A DNA stretch of 64,000 bases from Botryosphaeria dothidea (lineage: Eukaryota > Ascomycota > Dothideomycetes > Botryosphaeriales > Botryosphaeriaceae). The stretch is from contig WWBZ02000073.1 in the NCBI GenBank assembly GCA_011503125.2, forward strand, positions 310,001-374,000, in the 5' to 3' direction. Position numbers and translations under genes: made by a program. Shown here one piece after another: positions 9,370 to 20,410 of this stretch (its first letter is position 1; every line of letters starts with the position of its first letter). Below the pieces are notes generated by a model that worked only from the letters and a program-made list of their open reading frames with translations, made no database searches and had not been told where the DNA came from.

Positions 9370-10403
9370 CTACTCGATGGCAGTGGTATCAACACCCATA
9401 GTAATATACCCAATCAGACCATTCTCAGGATTCTCGCTGTCGGCCGGCACGACGCTAACGACGGGATTGTACTCGTCGGCGAAGCTCTGGTCGAAGATCG
9501 AATCCACGTCGTTCGTCGTCCTGTCGATCTCCGTATGCGAGCTGTACGGCTCAAGCGCCATGATCTTCTGGCTGGTGTCTTCGTCGAAGTATAACTGACC
9601 GGTGCTAACGATGTTGCCGGACGACACGGTACCGTTGCCGTGTAGGACCCAGTCCGTGTAGACCTGCGTATGGATGTGGATAGCGCGCTCGACGTAGAAA
9701 CCTGGGAAGATGGTCTTCATCTCGAGCACGCCGTGCGAGTCGGTCGGCCACATACCGCGCAGGAAGGTCGTTTCGTCGGTGTGCAGATCCGTCTCGCCGA
9801 TGGTGAAGTTGGTGACATTTAGCTGCGAGAGGAGCTCCACGAAGGGCGTGTTGGGCGAGAGACCGGTGAAGCTGGAGTAGCTGCCTATAGTGCGAATTTT
9901 CACGGTTAGTCTATTGCTCGAGGATGAGATGAACGGGCTTTTCAGTTACCGGTGGCGTTGCAGTGCCATAAACTGACGAGTGCATTTTCCAGAGGTTCGC
10001 AGGTTGCCATGTCGAGGACACCAACGTCCAGCCAAAGAGGAACACCAGGCTGGTCTTCGGACATGTCCTGACGCAGGGTCTGGGAGCGGGGCCAGACGTA
10101 CGGACCCTGGGTCACCTCGGGGGTCAACACACAGGTGTCATTCTGGATCACGTCGTAGTAGGGGGCCTCGGTCGTGATTTGGTACGTAGTGTTGCCAGAC
10201 CGCTCTTCCAGATCCAATGAGCGCTTTGCCTTCATCCTTCTGGCATAGCGTTTCTCGTTGAACTGCGCTACCTGCGAGGCACAGCGCTGCGATAGAGCAG
10301 AGCGGCGCTGCAGTTCAGCACGAGGGACATGGTGGCCGCCAGGATGAGCCACTACGGCGCTGGAAAGAAGTCCAGTGGTAATGAGAGTAGAACAGAACTT
10401 CAT
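9370..10403 (-). CDS. Secreted intradiol ring-cleavage dioxygenase-like protein
   Basis: Exons 10403-9950 and 9884-9370 (intron 65 nt, GTAACT...CTATAG) encode 322 aa. The start is the ATG preceding a signal peptide (MKFCSTLITTGLLSSAVVA). The C-terminal two thirds match fungal extracellular intradiol dioxygenase-like proteins, non-haem Fe(III) enzymes that open catechol-type rings between the two hydroxyls. Candidate iron ligands are all present: Tyr in TQGPY (residue 102), Tyr in FPGFY, and two His in AIHIHTQV. Conserved CNATGSYSSF spans the intron. The motif reads GPYVWP, where many relatives have GPYYV. A basic N-terminal stretch with RR/KR pairs precedes the catalytic domain. Likely role: extracellular aromatic or lignin-fragment catabolism; substrate unknown. 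Gene looks intact. Confidence 0.88.
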
Positions 10404-10486
10404 TTTGAAAGAATGGCCAGTGATGCAACGATTGACAGTGAAAGAATGGCTGCAAAAAGATACCCTCTGCCCTGATTCTCTCGCGC

Positions 10487-10497
10487 TTTTATATAAG
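10487..10497 (-). promoter_or_regulatory. TATA element of the dioxygenase gene
   Basis: On the minus strand the sequence reads CTTATATAAAAGC about 90 bases before the ATG at 10403. Confidence 0.45.
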
Positions 10498-10539
10498 ATC
10501 TTTGTCCTTAGGCACTCAACCAATAAGGCACATTCTGTT

Positions 10540-12583
10540 TCAAACTGCAGTGCAAGCCGACTGCCTGTTCCTGGATTGTTGCATCACGTATCGAAGAAAC
10601 GCCGACAGCCAAGGGCTGGGCGGTAGCAATACGGGAAGAATTGCTGAATGCCAAGCCGGATTAAGATCCACAAGGCATGCCCAATAGGGATCGGAGTATC
10701 TCCAATTGGTTGATGGAGATGTGATAATGGTAGATCTGTGGCTATAAGCTGACGTATACCGGTGGGTCTGTGCGTGAGAGTTGACCTTGAGGAGGTCCGT
10801 GGTCAAAAAGACATCGCTATAGATTGCCCTTTCTAGTTTCTGGAACAAGCTTTCAGCGGACTCAGGCTTACGTATCGGGAAAGTCGTGATATCCGTCATT
10901 GAACCCTTATATTACTTGCCTGTAGCAGCATAGTGCACAGTAAACTACATGGGTCTTTCAACTTCCGCGTTTCGCCAACCTGGATTGCGACCCACTACAT
11001 AGATAAATGAGAAACATAATGTTTCACATATCTCTTAACCCTTTCTTTCTGGCTAACTTGCTCACTCTGCCTAACCATAGATGGTAAAGAATCAGACAAA
11101 GAACACGACTTCGATTAAGATCAAGTTGTTCGCTACGCTAAGCAGGTTAGCGCAACATTTAGAGGCTGGAGCTTGACTGGGCGGCCTAACCACATCTCGA
11201 CGTGCGTTTAAGTTGGTAAAGAAAGGGATTAAATATCTCTACGTAGGCATATTTCTCTCTAAGTGGCACCGACTTCGGCTGTCGCAGCACGGCACTGAAT
11301 CAGAGGCTCTCACGTCCCGTAGCCGTGCCGAAATGTATATCTTAGAAAGCTCAGTTCTGTGCTGCAAAGTTCAAAATCATTCTAATAAATATCCTCACCT
11401 TATTGCTGTACGTATCCAGTTTCTCTGGAAGCTCGGGTCCGCCAGCCTTGCAAGTACCATTATAGAGCTAGAAACGACACTAATAGAAACTCTTTGCGCT
11501 AACACGTCCAGTAATACAGTTATTCCGGCGCTAGATGTACCTATTAGAGCCATTAGAGTACCTAGCTTTACCTAACATAAGACATGATCGAGCAATCTTC
11601 TCTACTCCTTTTTTGATTTTGACATCGTATACCATATTCTTCTAAGATCATGCGTGGCTTCCTGATTGCACTGATAGGAAATCCGGACGTCTATGTCATA
11701 GATTCAATTTATAATATGTAGCATTAGTCAGTAAACCATAAAATTCGTTTAAGAGGATCGAGCCAAAGCACGGAATTTAGTCGGAGCATAGTTGCTCCTG
11801 AAACAGGCCATTTTTCCCCCGCGTTGCACGCTAGGAGCTCAACGCTACAGCGAAAATTTTGATTAATCTGAAGCCGAAGAGTACAGATGCCCACAAGATA
11901 CTGCTATAACGACTAAAATATCTTTTACTGCTGATTCCTTGAGTTATATTGGTACTCTCATGTCGCCCTCAAATTTGCGACCATTCGGACCAAAACCGGT
12001 GCCGTCTGGACTGAAAAGCCGATCACCGGAATCTCTAATGGCTCTTTGAGAGACCGAGGCTTCAGTGAATTTGGTGTCTCTAATGACCACACTGGACCCG
12101 ATAATGTGGTAATCCCGCATGTCCCAGGTGGGTAAGTCTCACGTCTCACCCACTTTGCTTATCCGGAAACCTGGATTGCTACTAGAAGTCTAGGCGTCAG
12201 AAGCAAGGTCCGATCCGTTCGAAGACTCTTCTAGAAGAACAAACAAAAAAATTGATCTTTTCTACATACCATCTCCTAAATTAACAGCAAAGATAAATGT
12301 CCAGCTCGTTTCTAATGACTCCCCCGCTACCACCGACGAAGCCCCGCGCGGCGCATATGCTAAGAACGTTACCTTGTAGCTGTATGAACGTATCCCATAT
12401 TTTTGCACCGCAATTTGCGAGCGAGGCGTAGAAACAGTGGAGCAGGAGGAGAAGACTAGTCTACACATCGTAGAGATGACGCTGTTCGAATTTTCGAGCA
12501 AGTCTTAGAGAGATATGGCATTTCTGGGCCCTATAGGCAATGTTCTAACCTATCTACAGACAAAACATAGTTGGCATTACACT
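10540..12583. other. Long gene-poor stretch upstream of the dioxygenase
   Basis: No intact gene seen. At 12262-12515 the plus strand has two collinear open pieces separated by a TAG (about 12376-12378), the second rich in Glu/Lys; it may be a decayed exon but matches nothing I recognise. The 11,000-12,200 part is AT-rich with many short palindromes and no recognisable transposon protein. Confidence 0.4.
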
Positions 12584-12978
12584 CTAAAGACCGAGTGCTT
12601 TGCGAACGGTGGTACCAATATCTTCCTTCTGCAACCCTAAAAAGCTGTTCACACTGTCTTCTTCTCTCAAAGAGGCATTCGCCCCGTCAGAGAAACTGTG
12701 ACGCTGGAGAAGAAAAACGAAGAACCAAGGATTTCCCTCACGTTCTTTCTCAAGAGACATATCCTCTAGGTCGGTCCTGCGAACATGCTTGACCTGTCAC
12801 TTCTGGCCTGACTCACTTTCGAGAAGCCTTAAGACTTCATTCTGCGTAGTTGTGAAGGACGAAATGTTCAGGATCTTATTGACAGTATCATGGGGACAGG
12901 ACAGTATGGAGGTAATCGCCTCTCCAATGGTGCACAACATTGGTAGCAGACCAGGATTGGTCTCCAGAGTCAACAATG
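12584..12978 (-). pseudogene. 3' part of the NmrA-like gene, separated by the copia insertion
   Basis: Reading on the minus strand from the left target duplication, the frame of the NmrA-like exon at 18384-18438 continues with V-D-S-G-D and SATNVVH, a conserved NmrA/isoflavone reductase-like block. A one-base excess near 12928-12931 shifts the frame to IGEAITSILSCP and FTTTQNEVLRLLE. A TGA at 12797-12799 replaces an expected Trp in G-Q-K-W, and the frame runs on to GLQKEDIGTTVRKALGL and TAG at 12584-12586. Thus the piece carries a frameshift and a nonsense change besides the transposon split. Confidence 0.75.
12974..12978. repeat. Target-site duplication CAATG, left copy
   Basis: Identical to 18384-18388 directly beyond the other LTR; defines the insertion point exactly. 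Confidence 0.93.
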
Positions 12979-13126
12979 TGTTGGTATGTTGATGAACAAT
13001 GATGATCTATTGATGATTGGCATGAGGAGGAAGGGCGTAGGTGGCCCACCCTCCTTATATACGTAAGTGAGTGACTAAGCTATCTGGTGTTGCAAAAGCA
13101 ATATGCAAAACACGTGATTTCCAACA
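12979..13126 (-). repeat. 3' LTR of the copia element
   Basis: 148 bp, TGTTGG...CCAACA. Differs from the other LTR only near base 26 (GATGAT here, GATAAT there). Confidence 0.95.
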
Positions 13127-13138
13127 CACCCCCTTCGC
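13127..13138 (-). promoter_or_regulatory. Polypurine tract of the copia element
   Basis: Minus strand reads GCGAAGGGGGTG immediately before the 3' LTR, the expected place for plus-strand priming. Confidence 0.65.
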
Positions 13139-13329
13139 GTGGTGTCCGATCGGGCAGTGCGCGATAATCTGCTTAGTGTTGACCTTTAACAGTGTAAAAG
13201 GAACGTGATTACCGAAATATATAAATAAAATGGTGATAATCTGGTTTAAGCGGTGTGTACGCTTATAATCACTGTTGTAGTAATGAGAGGCCTAAGCCTT
13301 GCACAAAGTGGGCGTGCTTTTGCTTTATT

Positions 13330-16300
13330 AACGGCTTTGTGAGACCGTCTGCGATCATCTGAGCCGTTGGTGTCCATTTGAAGTGAACGTTGCCTGCTTA
13401 AGTCTCTTGCCTAAGCCAGTGGTGATGGATATCAACGTGACGAAGCTTCGTAACAAGCTTTCCGACGTTCTCTTCCATAAGGCGGAGCGTCTGTGTGTTG
13501 TCACACTCGATCTGAACGAGGTAACCTGGCTCAAATTGGATGCCTCTGAAGAAGCGTTTCCACTAGTATGCTTGCTTAGCAGTCTCTAATAGAGCGAGGA
13601 GCTCTGCTTCCGTTATTAAGGTCGTCACTGTTGGTTGCTTAGAGGCTTTCCAGTCCACGGGTCCGTCGAACAGCATTATAAGTAATCCTTGGTAACTACG
13701 GCGTGTGGCCGTGTTATTTGCGAAGGATGCATCACTGCTAGGCACGAAGATGCGTTGATTATTTACCACGTTGCCGTTATACATAATTGCGAGGTCCTTC
13801 GTATTTACGAGATATTCTAGGAGGCGGTGTGCAAGATAGAGGTATCGCTTAGAAGGGTTCGTCAAATACGCAGAGAGGGCTGAGCAGGCGTGGCCTATAT
13901 CAGGTCTCGTGCTAATAGCAGCGAACTGGGCAGATCCCATCTTGCTCTGGAACGTGTGGATGTCTTGAGGTGTTGCATAAGCCTCGTTATTTGGGGTAGG
14001 TAGGTCCTCTATCGGAAGAGGCGTGGCAACCGATGATTCTTTGACGTTATATTTAGCCCTAAGGCTGGTAAGGTATAACTCCTGTGATAGCCATAGTAGT
14101 TGCTTGCTTCGATCACGGACGATTCGTAAAGCTAAGAACCACTGAACTTCTCCTATCTTACGTATCTCGTAGCGCTAAAAGAGGTCTTGTTCGAATACGT
14201 GCGCGAATAGCTCATCCTTCTTAGGAAAGGCCATGATAATATCGTCTACGAAGAAGAACACAAAGAGGTACTCGTTTGCGTAGAGACATGGAGCATCTGG
14301 CACAGGCTCAAGTCCCAGGTCTTTGAGCGTGGCTTGAAAGTGCTTTTGCCACAACGCTGGCGACTCTTTAAGCCCATAGAGAGCTTTCTTAAGCAACAAG
14401 ATCTTCCTATAAGGAAGTGTCATGCCTTCTAGTGCTCGGCAGAAGGTTGGTTAATCGAGAGGGACATGAGGAAAGGTATTAACGACGTCGTATTGCCACA
14501 TCTCGAGGTCGAATGCGCAGACAATCGCCATAAGCGTACGAAAGATACGGAAGGCAAGGGTAGCCGTATATGTGTCTTGGTAGGAGACTTGGAGGTCACC
14601 TCGTACGCATACTCGTGCCTTGATCTTAGTGAGATATCCCTTCTCATCGAATTTGTATTTGAAGACCCATGTAAGAGGAATGACCTCTTTGTTGGCCTTG
14701 CGTACTTGATCCTCGTCTACAACGATCCACACCCCCTTACTATTGCCTTCCTACAGCTCACGGTAGAGTGCTTAAAAGAGATAAGGCTTGAGTTGGTGTT
14801 TGAGGATGTCCTTATAGTAACGAGGCTCGGGCGGAAGGTCGTCCCGATGAATGCGTGGTAGAGGAGGAAGCTCCTCTAACTGATATGAGGGTAGAGGATC
14901 CTCGTGTGCAGTAGGTTGAGATGTTTGCTCGTGATTACCCGTAGGAGCGTGTTTAAGTAGTGCACATATGCTCGCGGCGAGAAAGGTCTGCTCACAGTGA
15001 GCGTTACTGATAACCTTCGCGGTATACGCAGCTCTTCTTCGATTCCTTGGACCTTCGATGATAAGGTTCGGGTTAGGGTCCGCGTTAATATTGGCTGTAA
15101 GGGGTGCACGATTACCCCGTGCTGCTCCTGGGTCAGGCTTAGTATCGTATTGAACAGGGAGGAGACGACTAAGGCGTCCCTCTTGCTGTTGTTCGTCTTC
15201 CTCACCCCCTGAGGTGTGCGAGTCTCTGAGAGTAGGTGACGGTAAGACGTCATCGCTTGGTGGGTGTGGTATACTGTTGTCCGTGGTGGACGGCGATGGT
15301 GTATGTAGTTGAGTGTATTGTACATCTGGTTTATCAGGCAGTATGCCTTGTTGTTGTCCATCTGATGACGAAGTAGGTTGTTCTTCTATATCAGTGGCTT
15401 GCTCATGAGTAACCTCCTCATCTTTACTGGATGACGAATCTAACGTGATAAGGTCCTCAGAGCCCAGACGGATGCGAGGAATTACCTCCTGAGGCTCCTC
15501 TTCTACATCCTCGATTTCTTAATACTACTCTTGCTCATCTGGTGAGTATTTTGATGACTCGTCAAAACTAACGTCTCTTGAGCGGATGATACGGTCCCCT
15601 GGTGGATACCATATCCGGTAGATGTTGGTAGAGTCATACCTAACAAGATAGCCAACGAGGGCTCGTTCTTGGAGCTTATTACTACGCGGGATGGTTTTAT
15701 TAAGGGCGTAGGCCTTGCATCCGTAGACTCTCATGTGAGCTACGTTTGGTTTAATGCCATGAGCAAGCTCGAAGGGCGTCTTCCACTTAAGGACTTTGCT
15801 TGGCGTCCGATTGTATATGTACGTTGCTGCTAGGACTATCTCTGGCCATAGGCGTTCAGGGAGGTTTGCCCCGATACGCATTGCTCGTGCTTTGATGATA
15901 ATAGACTAACCAGTTCTCTCGGCATGTCCGTTCTGAGCAGGTGTATAGGGTGCTGAGACCTCTATTATAATTCCTCTTCGCTTAAGTTCAGCCTTAAACG
16001 CGGTGTTAAGTAATCTTTCGCCATCAGTTCGAAAGAACGCAGTGAGAGCGTCAAAGCGACGTTCGATCATACTCAGAATATCGAGAATAAGCGTGTTATA
16101 GTCTGATTTGAGTATATAGGTGCGGGTGAAGACATAGTTGCTCTTTATACACTCGATATAAGTGATCCACTCGTGTTGATTGAAGGCGGGCGTCATCTGG
16201 ATGAGGTCAAATAAGACTCGGAAGAATGACTCGTTGCGAGCTTCCTCTGGTGATGAGTCTCGCGCAACAAGCTGATAAGCTTTTGCTCGCGAGCAGGTGT

Positions 16301-17927
16301 CGCAGTAAACAGGCACGACGTCGTTCGTGAACTCTACGCCGGTAACAGCTATAAGCAACGCCTTAATAGCGTGGTAGTTGGCATAAGCAAAGACTCCATG
16401 CCACTGTTCAGCTGGGAGACTACGGGTAGTCGCAGCACTCGTAATGGCTGGTACGGACTCTGCTTGGTGTAGTTCAAGAAAGAACTATCCTTCAGACGGA
16501 GTAAGGACACACACTATAGTGTCGTCCTTATAGAGTCGAAGACTCTTAGTGTCCATATGAACGTCTTTCTCATTGCACTTAGAAATGGAGACTAAGTTGC
16601 CCATGAATACTAGGACGTAGGCTACATCACGAAGGGTGATAACCTTGCTCTTCTTTCCGTTGCGGGCATTGACTATGACATTCCCGAAGCTCTTAATAGG
16701 CACACGCGTGTTGCCGCAGATCACGAAGTCATCTGGACCTGCGTTGCGTGTCTTGATAAACCTTTTGCGCATATATCTGTTACATACGTGATGAGTAGTA
16801 CCAGTGTCTGCGATCCATGAGAGCTCCAACGTGGTTGGACGCGAGTCTCGGTGCGTAGCAAATGACTGCGCAACAACGGCTAGGAAGGACTTAATAGATC
16901 CTTGCTCGTCATCACTATTGTCATCATTTGCAAGCGTATCAGGCTTAGGCTCCTTGCCTTTACCCTTGTTACCTTGTGTGTAAGGTGTTGGCGGTGTACC
17001 GCGCTTAAGTGCATTCTCAACTTGCGTCTTAATCTTGTCATTCTTCATGAGCTTAAGGATCTTATCCTGGACCTTCTTGTTTGGTTTGAAGTCGGCAGGA
17101 CGGTTAGGCGCGTTCGGATTGAGATAGAAGTACTAGAAGTACCAGTATAGGAGTCCACATAAGCATTTAGGAGGCTTCTGCGGCTGCTCCTCGCCTCGTA
17201 GAGTAGCTGCGAAGGTCGCATGAGTCTTGTTCGTTATGAGCGCTTGCTTCTGGCGAGCATGCTCACGATAATCGACAATGACATCTGAAACGTCAAGCGT
17301 CTTAGTACCGAGTCGCAGCTCACGAAGGATAGGGCTAGCGTATTCTAAGTCGTGTTGCATGATAGGCTTGAGGAATGCATTTACTCCTCGAGAGCCTTCG
17401 ACATCAGAGAGGCCAAGAGAGCGTGCTTTAAATACACACTCTTCCCATTGTGTGAGCTACTTTTCAGTGCTCTGGGTAGTTGGAGGCTTCTCAAGCTCGC
17501 GGAGCTTGTTGAGAATAAACTCCTGTTGTGTAGAGACGGAAGGTTGGAGTCGAGCTTGTAGAGCGCGCAACTGCGCATAGGGATGAGAGTCCTCGATCTT
17601 GCGCAGGAGCGGCAGCAGCGGCTGAGACACTGAGTCCTCAATGAGCGATGAGAGGTCATTGAGCTCTCGCATCTGCCTGTCGTACTCCTTTTTATCCTCC
17701 TTATAGTCCTCGCGCTTCCACTTATGCTCCTCACGATCCGCGTCGGTGATGTTGCCTGTTAGTAGAGGAGGCTTGGTGGGCGCGATTGGTTGTTGCGGAC
17801 GTGAGTCCTTGGTTGGATCGATGTAGTCGTATAAGCGAGCCTTCTTTGCACGCGATTGGACGATGAAGAACCATTCATCCCAGTCTTGCGAAGACTTGAG
17901 GACGATGATTGGCTTCGAAGACGACAT
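13330..17927 (-). pseudogene. Copia gag-pol polyprotein, one frame broken by nonsense codons
   Basis: Starts at ATG 17927. Domains on the minus strand: gag (17927-17133) with a degenerate KCLCG zinc knuckle; aspartic protease (WIADTGTTHH, about 16815); integrase core (16358-15525) with FFRTDGE and NGHAERTG plus the downstream LPERLWPE and YIYNRTPS blocks; reverse transcriptase (about 14750-14100) with WVFKYKFDEKG, KALYGLKESP and FVDDII; RNase H (about 13950-13400) with SDASFA. Checked in-frame stops: TAG at 17457, 17133, 16485, 15906, 15525, 14751, 14175 and 13563, and TAA at 14451 (lowest coordinates given). Several fall where Trp or Gln is expected. No frameshift was found: the pieces all share one frame. 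The element cannot make its own polyprotein. Confidence 0.88.
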
Positions 17928-18219
17928 GGTGGGTGACGAATAGGTGCTATTCGTCAGTTGACGTCGTACAGCTAACCAAAAGGGTTAAAGCTAGCTAGGA
18001 ACGTGTATCAGACATTTAAGATGCTCGATGTTGAGGCAAATAGCTGTGTCGTGATGACTGTTAATGAAATGACACGTGGAGGGAAGCCGTCGCACGGTCG
18101 TAGTGTGTTACAGCAGGGTGCAACAACACAGTGTTCTTCTGGATGCCGTAGAGAGAACGTTATAAGCGTATGAGACGCTTATACAGAGATCAAACGATGG
18201 ATAACGAGTTTTGGAAGTG

Positions 18220-18235
18220 ATCCCGGGCTCATAAC
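18220..18235 (-). promoter_or_regulatory. Primer-binding site complementary to the anticodon arm of initiator tRNA-Met
   Basis: The plus strand reads ATCCCGGGCTCATAAC directly against the 5' LTR. GGGCTCATAAC is the anticodon stem-loop of fungal initiator tRNA-Met (anticodon CAT). Drosophila copia and some relatives prime from a tRNA-iMet fragment paired through this internal region and not through the 3' CCA end. The tRNA match is from memory of the conserved arm. Confidence 0.7.
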
Positions 18236-18383
18236 TGTTGGTATGTTGATGAACAATGATAATCTATTGATGATTGGCATGAGGAGGAAGGGCGTAGGTG
18301 GCCCACCCTCCTTATATACGTAAGTGAGTGACTAAGCTATCTGGTGTTGCAAAAGCAATATGCAAAACACGTGATTTCCAACA
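18236..18383 (-). repeat. 5' LTR of the copia element
   Basis: 148 bp with the same termini. Its single difference from the other LTR is a G-to-A change (TpG to TpA), the direction expected from RIP read on the opposite strand. Confidence 0.95.
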
Positions 18384-18388
18384 CAATG
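18384..18388. repeat. Target-site duplication CAATG, right copy
   Basis: Partner of 12974-12978. Confidence 0.93.
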
Positions 18389-19060
18389 GTTGCCGTTTTC
18401 GTTGATAGGTCAAATCCCAAGACACCTATTTTTAGGTTCTATGAGAAATCCTTAGCCAGTCGCTTTCCTCACTATTCACTTCTCCAATACACCAAGTCTA
18501 CAGGTAAACACGTCGACTCGGGAAGACTCACCAAGTCGAAGTACAGGCCGGTTGCTAAGCTCGTCCATGAGAACCAGTCATAATTCTGCGAAAGTTGAAC
18601 GAGGTATTCCTGGGATTTCATTTTTGCCTCGACTGCTTTCCGGAGACGGGAATCGCGCAAAGCACTGGAGCTGAATCCGAAATAGGACGAGATGAAGCGT
18701 TTCACCTTGGCCTCGACGGCAGCATCGATGAGGGTTGTCTCGCTATCAAGGGCTTGTTTGGCGATGACGGAAACCACAGCATCTTGTCCTCGAAAGGCTG
18801 AGTAAAACGAATCCTTTACCTCCAGGTCGGCTGTCTTGATAGAGACAGCCGCGGGAAACGTGGCGTTGGTGCTCGCCCGTGTGACTGCTGTGACCACGAA
18901 TTCTCGGCTCAAGAGTGCGTCCACGATGGCTCTTCCCGTGTTTCCTGATGCCTGAAGTATCGTTAGTGCCACTTCAATTTCTCGAATGTCGAAACTGGAA
19001 GAGGTAAATGAGTTGACTAACCCCCACAACGGCAACCTTGCGGATCAGCTCGGAGGTCAT
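18389..19060 (-). pseudogene. 5' part of an NmrA-like NAD(P)-binding protein gene, interrupted by copia
   Basis: Exon 1 is 19060-19022, exon 2 is 18951-18532 and exon 3 starts at 18438 and runs into the copia target site at 18388. Introns are 70 nt (GTTAGT...TTCAG) and 93 nt (GTGAGT...CATAG), both phase 0. The exon 1-2 junction builds the dinucleotide fold VAVVGASGNTGRAI, and later DAVVSVIA and AKVKRFISSYFG follow the NmrA/isoflavone-reductase-like pattern. Exon 3 gives LKIGVLGFDLSTKTATI, a conserved block, before the transposon. The missing C-terminal third is at 12584-12978. Family members are NAD(P)-dependent oxidoreductases or redox-sensing regulators; the specific role is unknown. Confidence 0.82.
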
Positions 19061-20410
19061 ACTGATGAGTTTATCCTTCTTCAGGGGACAAATACAAAGA
19101 GTTGACAGTAATGGTGTGCTGAGGGTATTGCTGGTGTGGGAATGGCCCTGAAAAAGAATTGAGGAAGCGCGAACGAAGACATTGGATCCGAGAGATGTTT
19201 CGGCTAGTTTTTGGAGATGTCGGAGGGTGGAGGAGTAGATAAAGTCTTCTCAACGTATTCGACAGGCATTTGCACACATATCCAACTTATCCCTGATGTA
19301 AAAATATCCGAAGATTAGTTATTAGAGGATCACAAAGTCTTCGGTTCATTATTGATCCAGATTGAGGACGTGTCATTGTTACATTCCCCGCTGCAATAAT
19401 AGACGGTTGCATGGAAAGATAGTTAAACAAAGACCCAATTAAGACCTAGTAGCATTGGTGCAGTTCAAAGCCATGGATTGATTGTACGTAATCTCCTCTT
19501 TTCCGTAAGACATCAGAATAACTGAGCCGAACAGACGTATTTTGAACTGTTCGCTCCGCGCATGACCATTCCCATCAAAAGCATTATGGCCCGGGAAGGC
19601 TAATAACTCAGAGCATTATGCTGAAGGAATTCACAAGTCTAGAACAAGATATCAACTCACTTAAATCATTTATTATCATCCACTCAGACACCTACAAAAA
19701 AGTCCCGCTGTTGAACCACGGTATAAGAAAATGCTGAAAGGGACTCATATGTACGTGGCGACTTTGGATTGGCCGTGCGTAATCTTTGTTGACCGAGGGA
19801 ATATTCCCCGAAGACAATATGGATCTGCGAGTTGACAGTGATAGCAATTGTAGCAAAGTTCGCCACATGTTGCGGCGAGCACGTATACTCGCTTCGACCG
19901 AGACGTTTTTTTTTCACATATTGGGTCGGTAACTCATTTCTTATTCAACTAAGTAGCGCATGATTATATAGAGGTGAGAGAAGGTAAGAGATACAATATG
20001 CCAAAACATCATAAGGGACGCCGTGAGCTACACTTTTGGCAATGGTTCAAACCTCGGCATGATTACTTACATGTCTTCATTTCTGTGATGAATATTCTGA
20101 TTTCCGAGTTCTCGGAACTCATTAACACGACTCCACTAGCTGGTGCGGCTAAAGGAACATCACCTATCCGAGGGAATTTATCAATGCACAGTAAGTGAAC
20201 CCACTTTTCTAGCGCTGCCGTCATGGACCTCACTCTTCGGCGAATTGAAGCGCAATGGTAAAGGAGAAATTTAAGTACTTAAGGTTTAGCTTTTAGCTTT
20301 CGGAATGGGTTATTGTGGCATCAAATTGCATCAGTCAGAATCACAGAATTGGCTTCAGCTGTTCTTCTATCCTTGTTCTTCTATCCCTGTTCATTATCTA
20401 AAGCCCCAAG
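19061..20410. other. Intergenic between the NmrA-like gene and the P450
   Basis: A divergent gap holding both promoters. A minus-strand open frame at 19684-19917 shows no known motif. No repeats noticed. Confidence 0.45.

Larger units (their letters stand above)
12979..18383 (-). mobile_element. Full-length Ty1/copia LTR retrotransposon, defective
   Basis: 5,405 bp bounded by two 148-bp LTRs that differ at one position, and by the target duplication CAATG (12974-12978 and 18384-18388). Internal order on the minus strand is gag, protease, integrase, reverse transcriptase, RNase H, which defines the copia superfamily. The primer-binding site abuts the right (5') LTR and a purine tract abuts the left (3') LTR. 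The coding region keeps one frame but carries at least nine stops, eight of them TAG. It lies inside exon 3 of an NmrA-like gene. Confidence 0.95.

Noticed and set aside
14876..15361. Separate 161-aa gene within the copia element
   Set aside because: Lies in the wrong frame between integrase and RT and has no motif; a shadow of the polyprotein linker.
18219..18235. tRNA gene fragment
   Set aside because: Only the anticodon arm is present and it abuts the LTR; the primer-binding site explains it.
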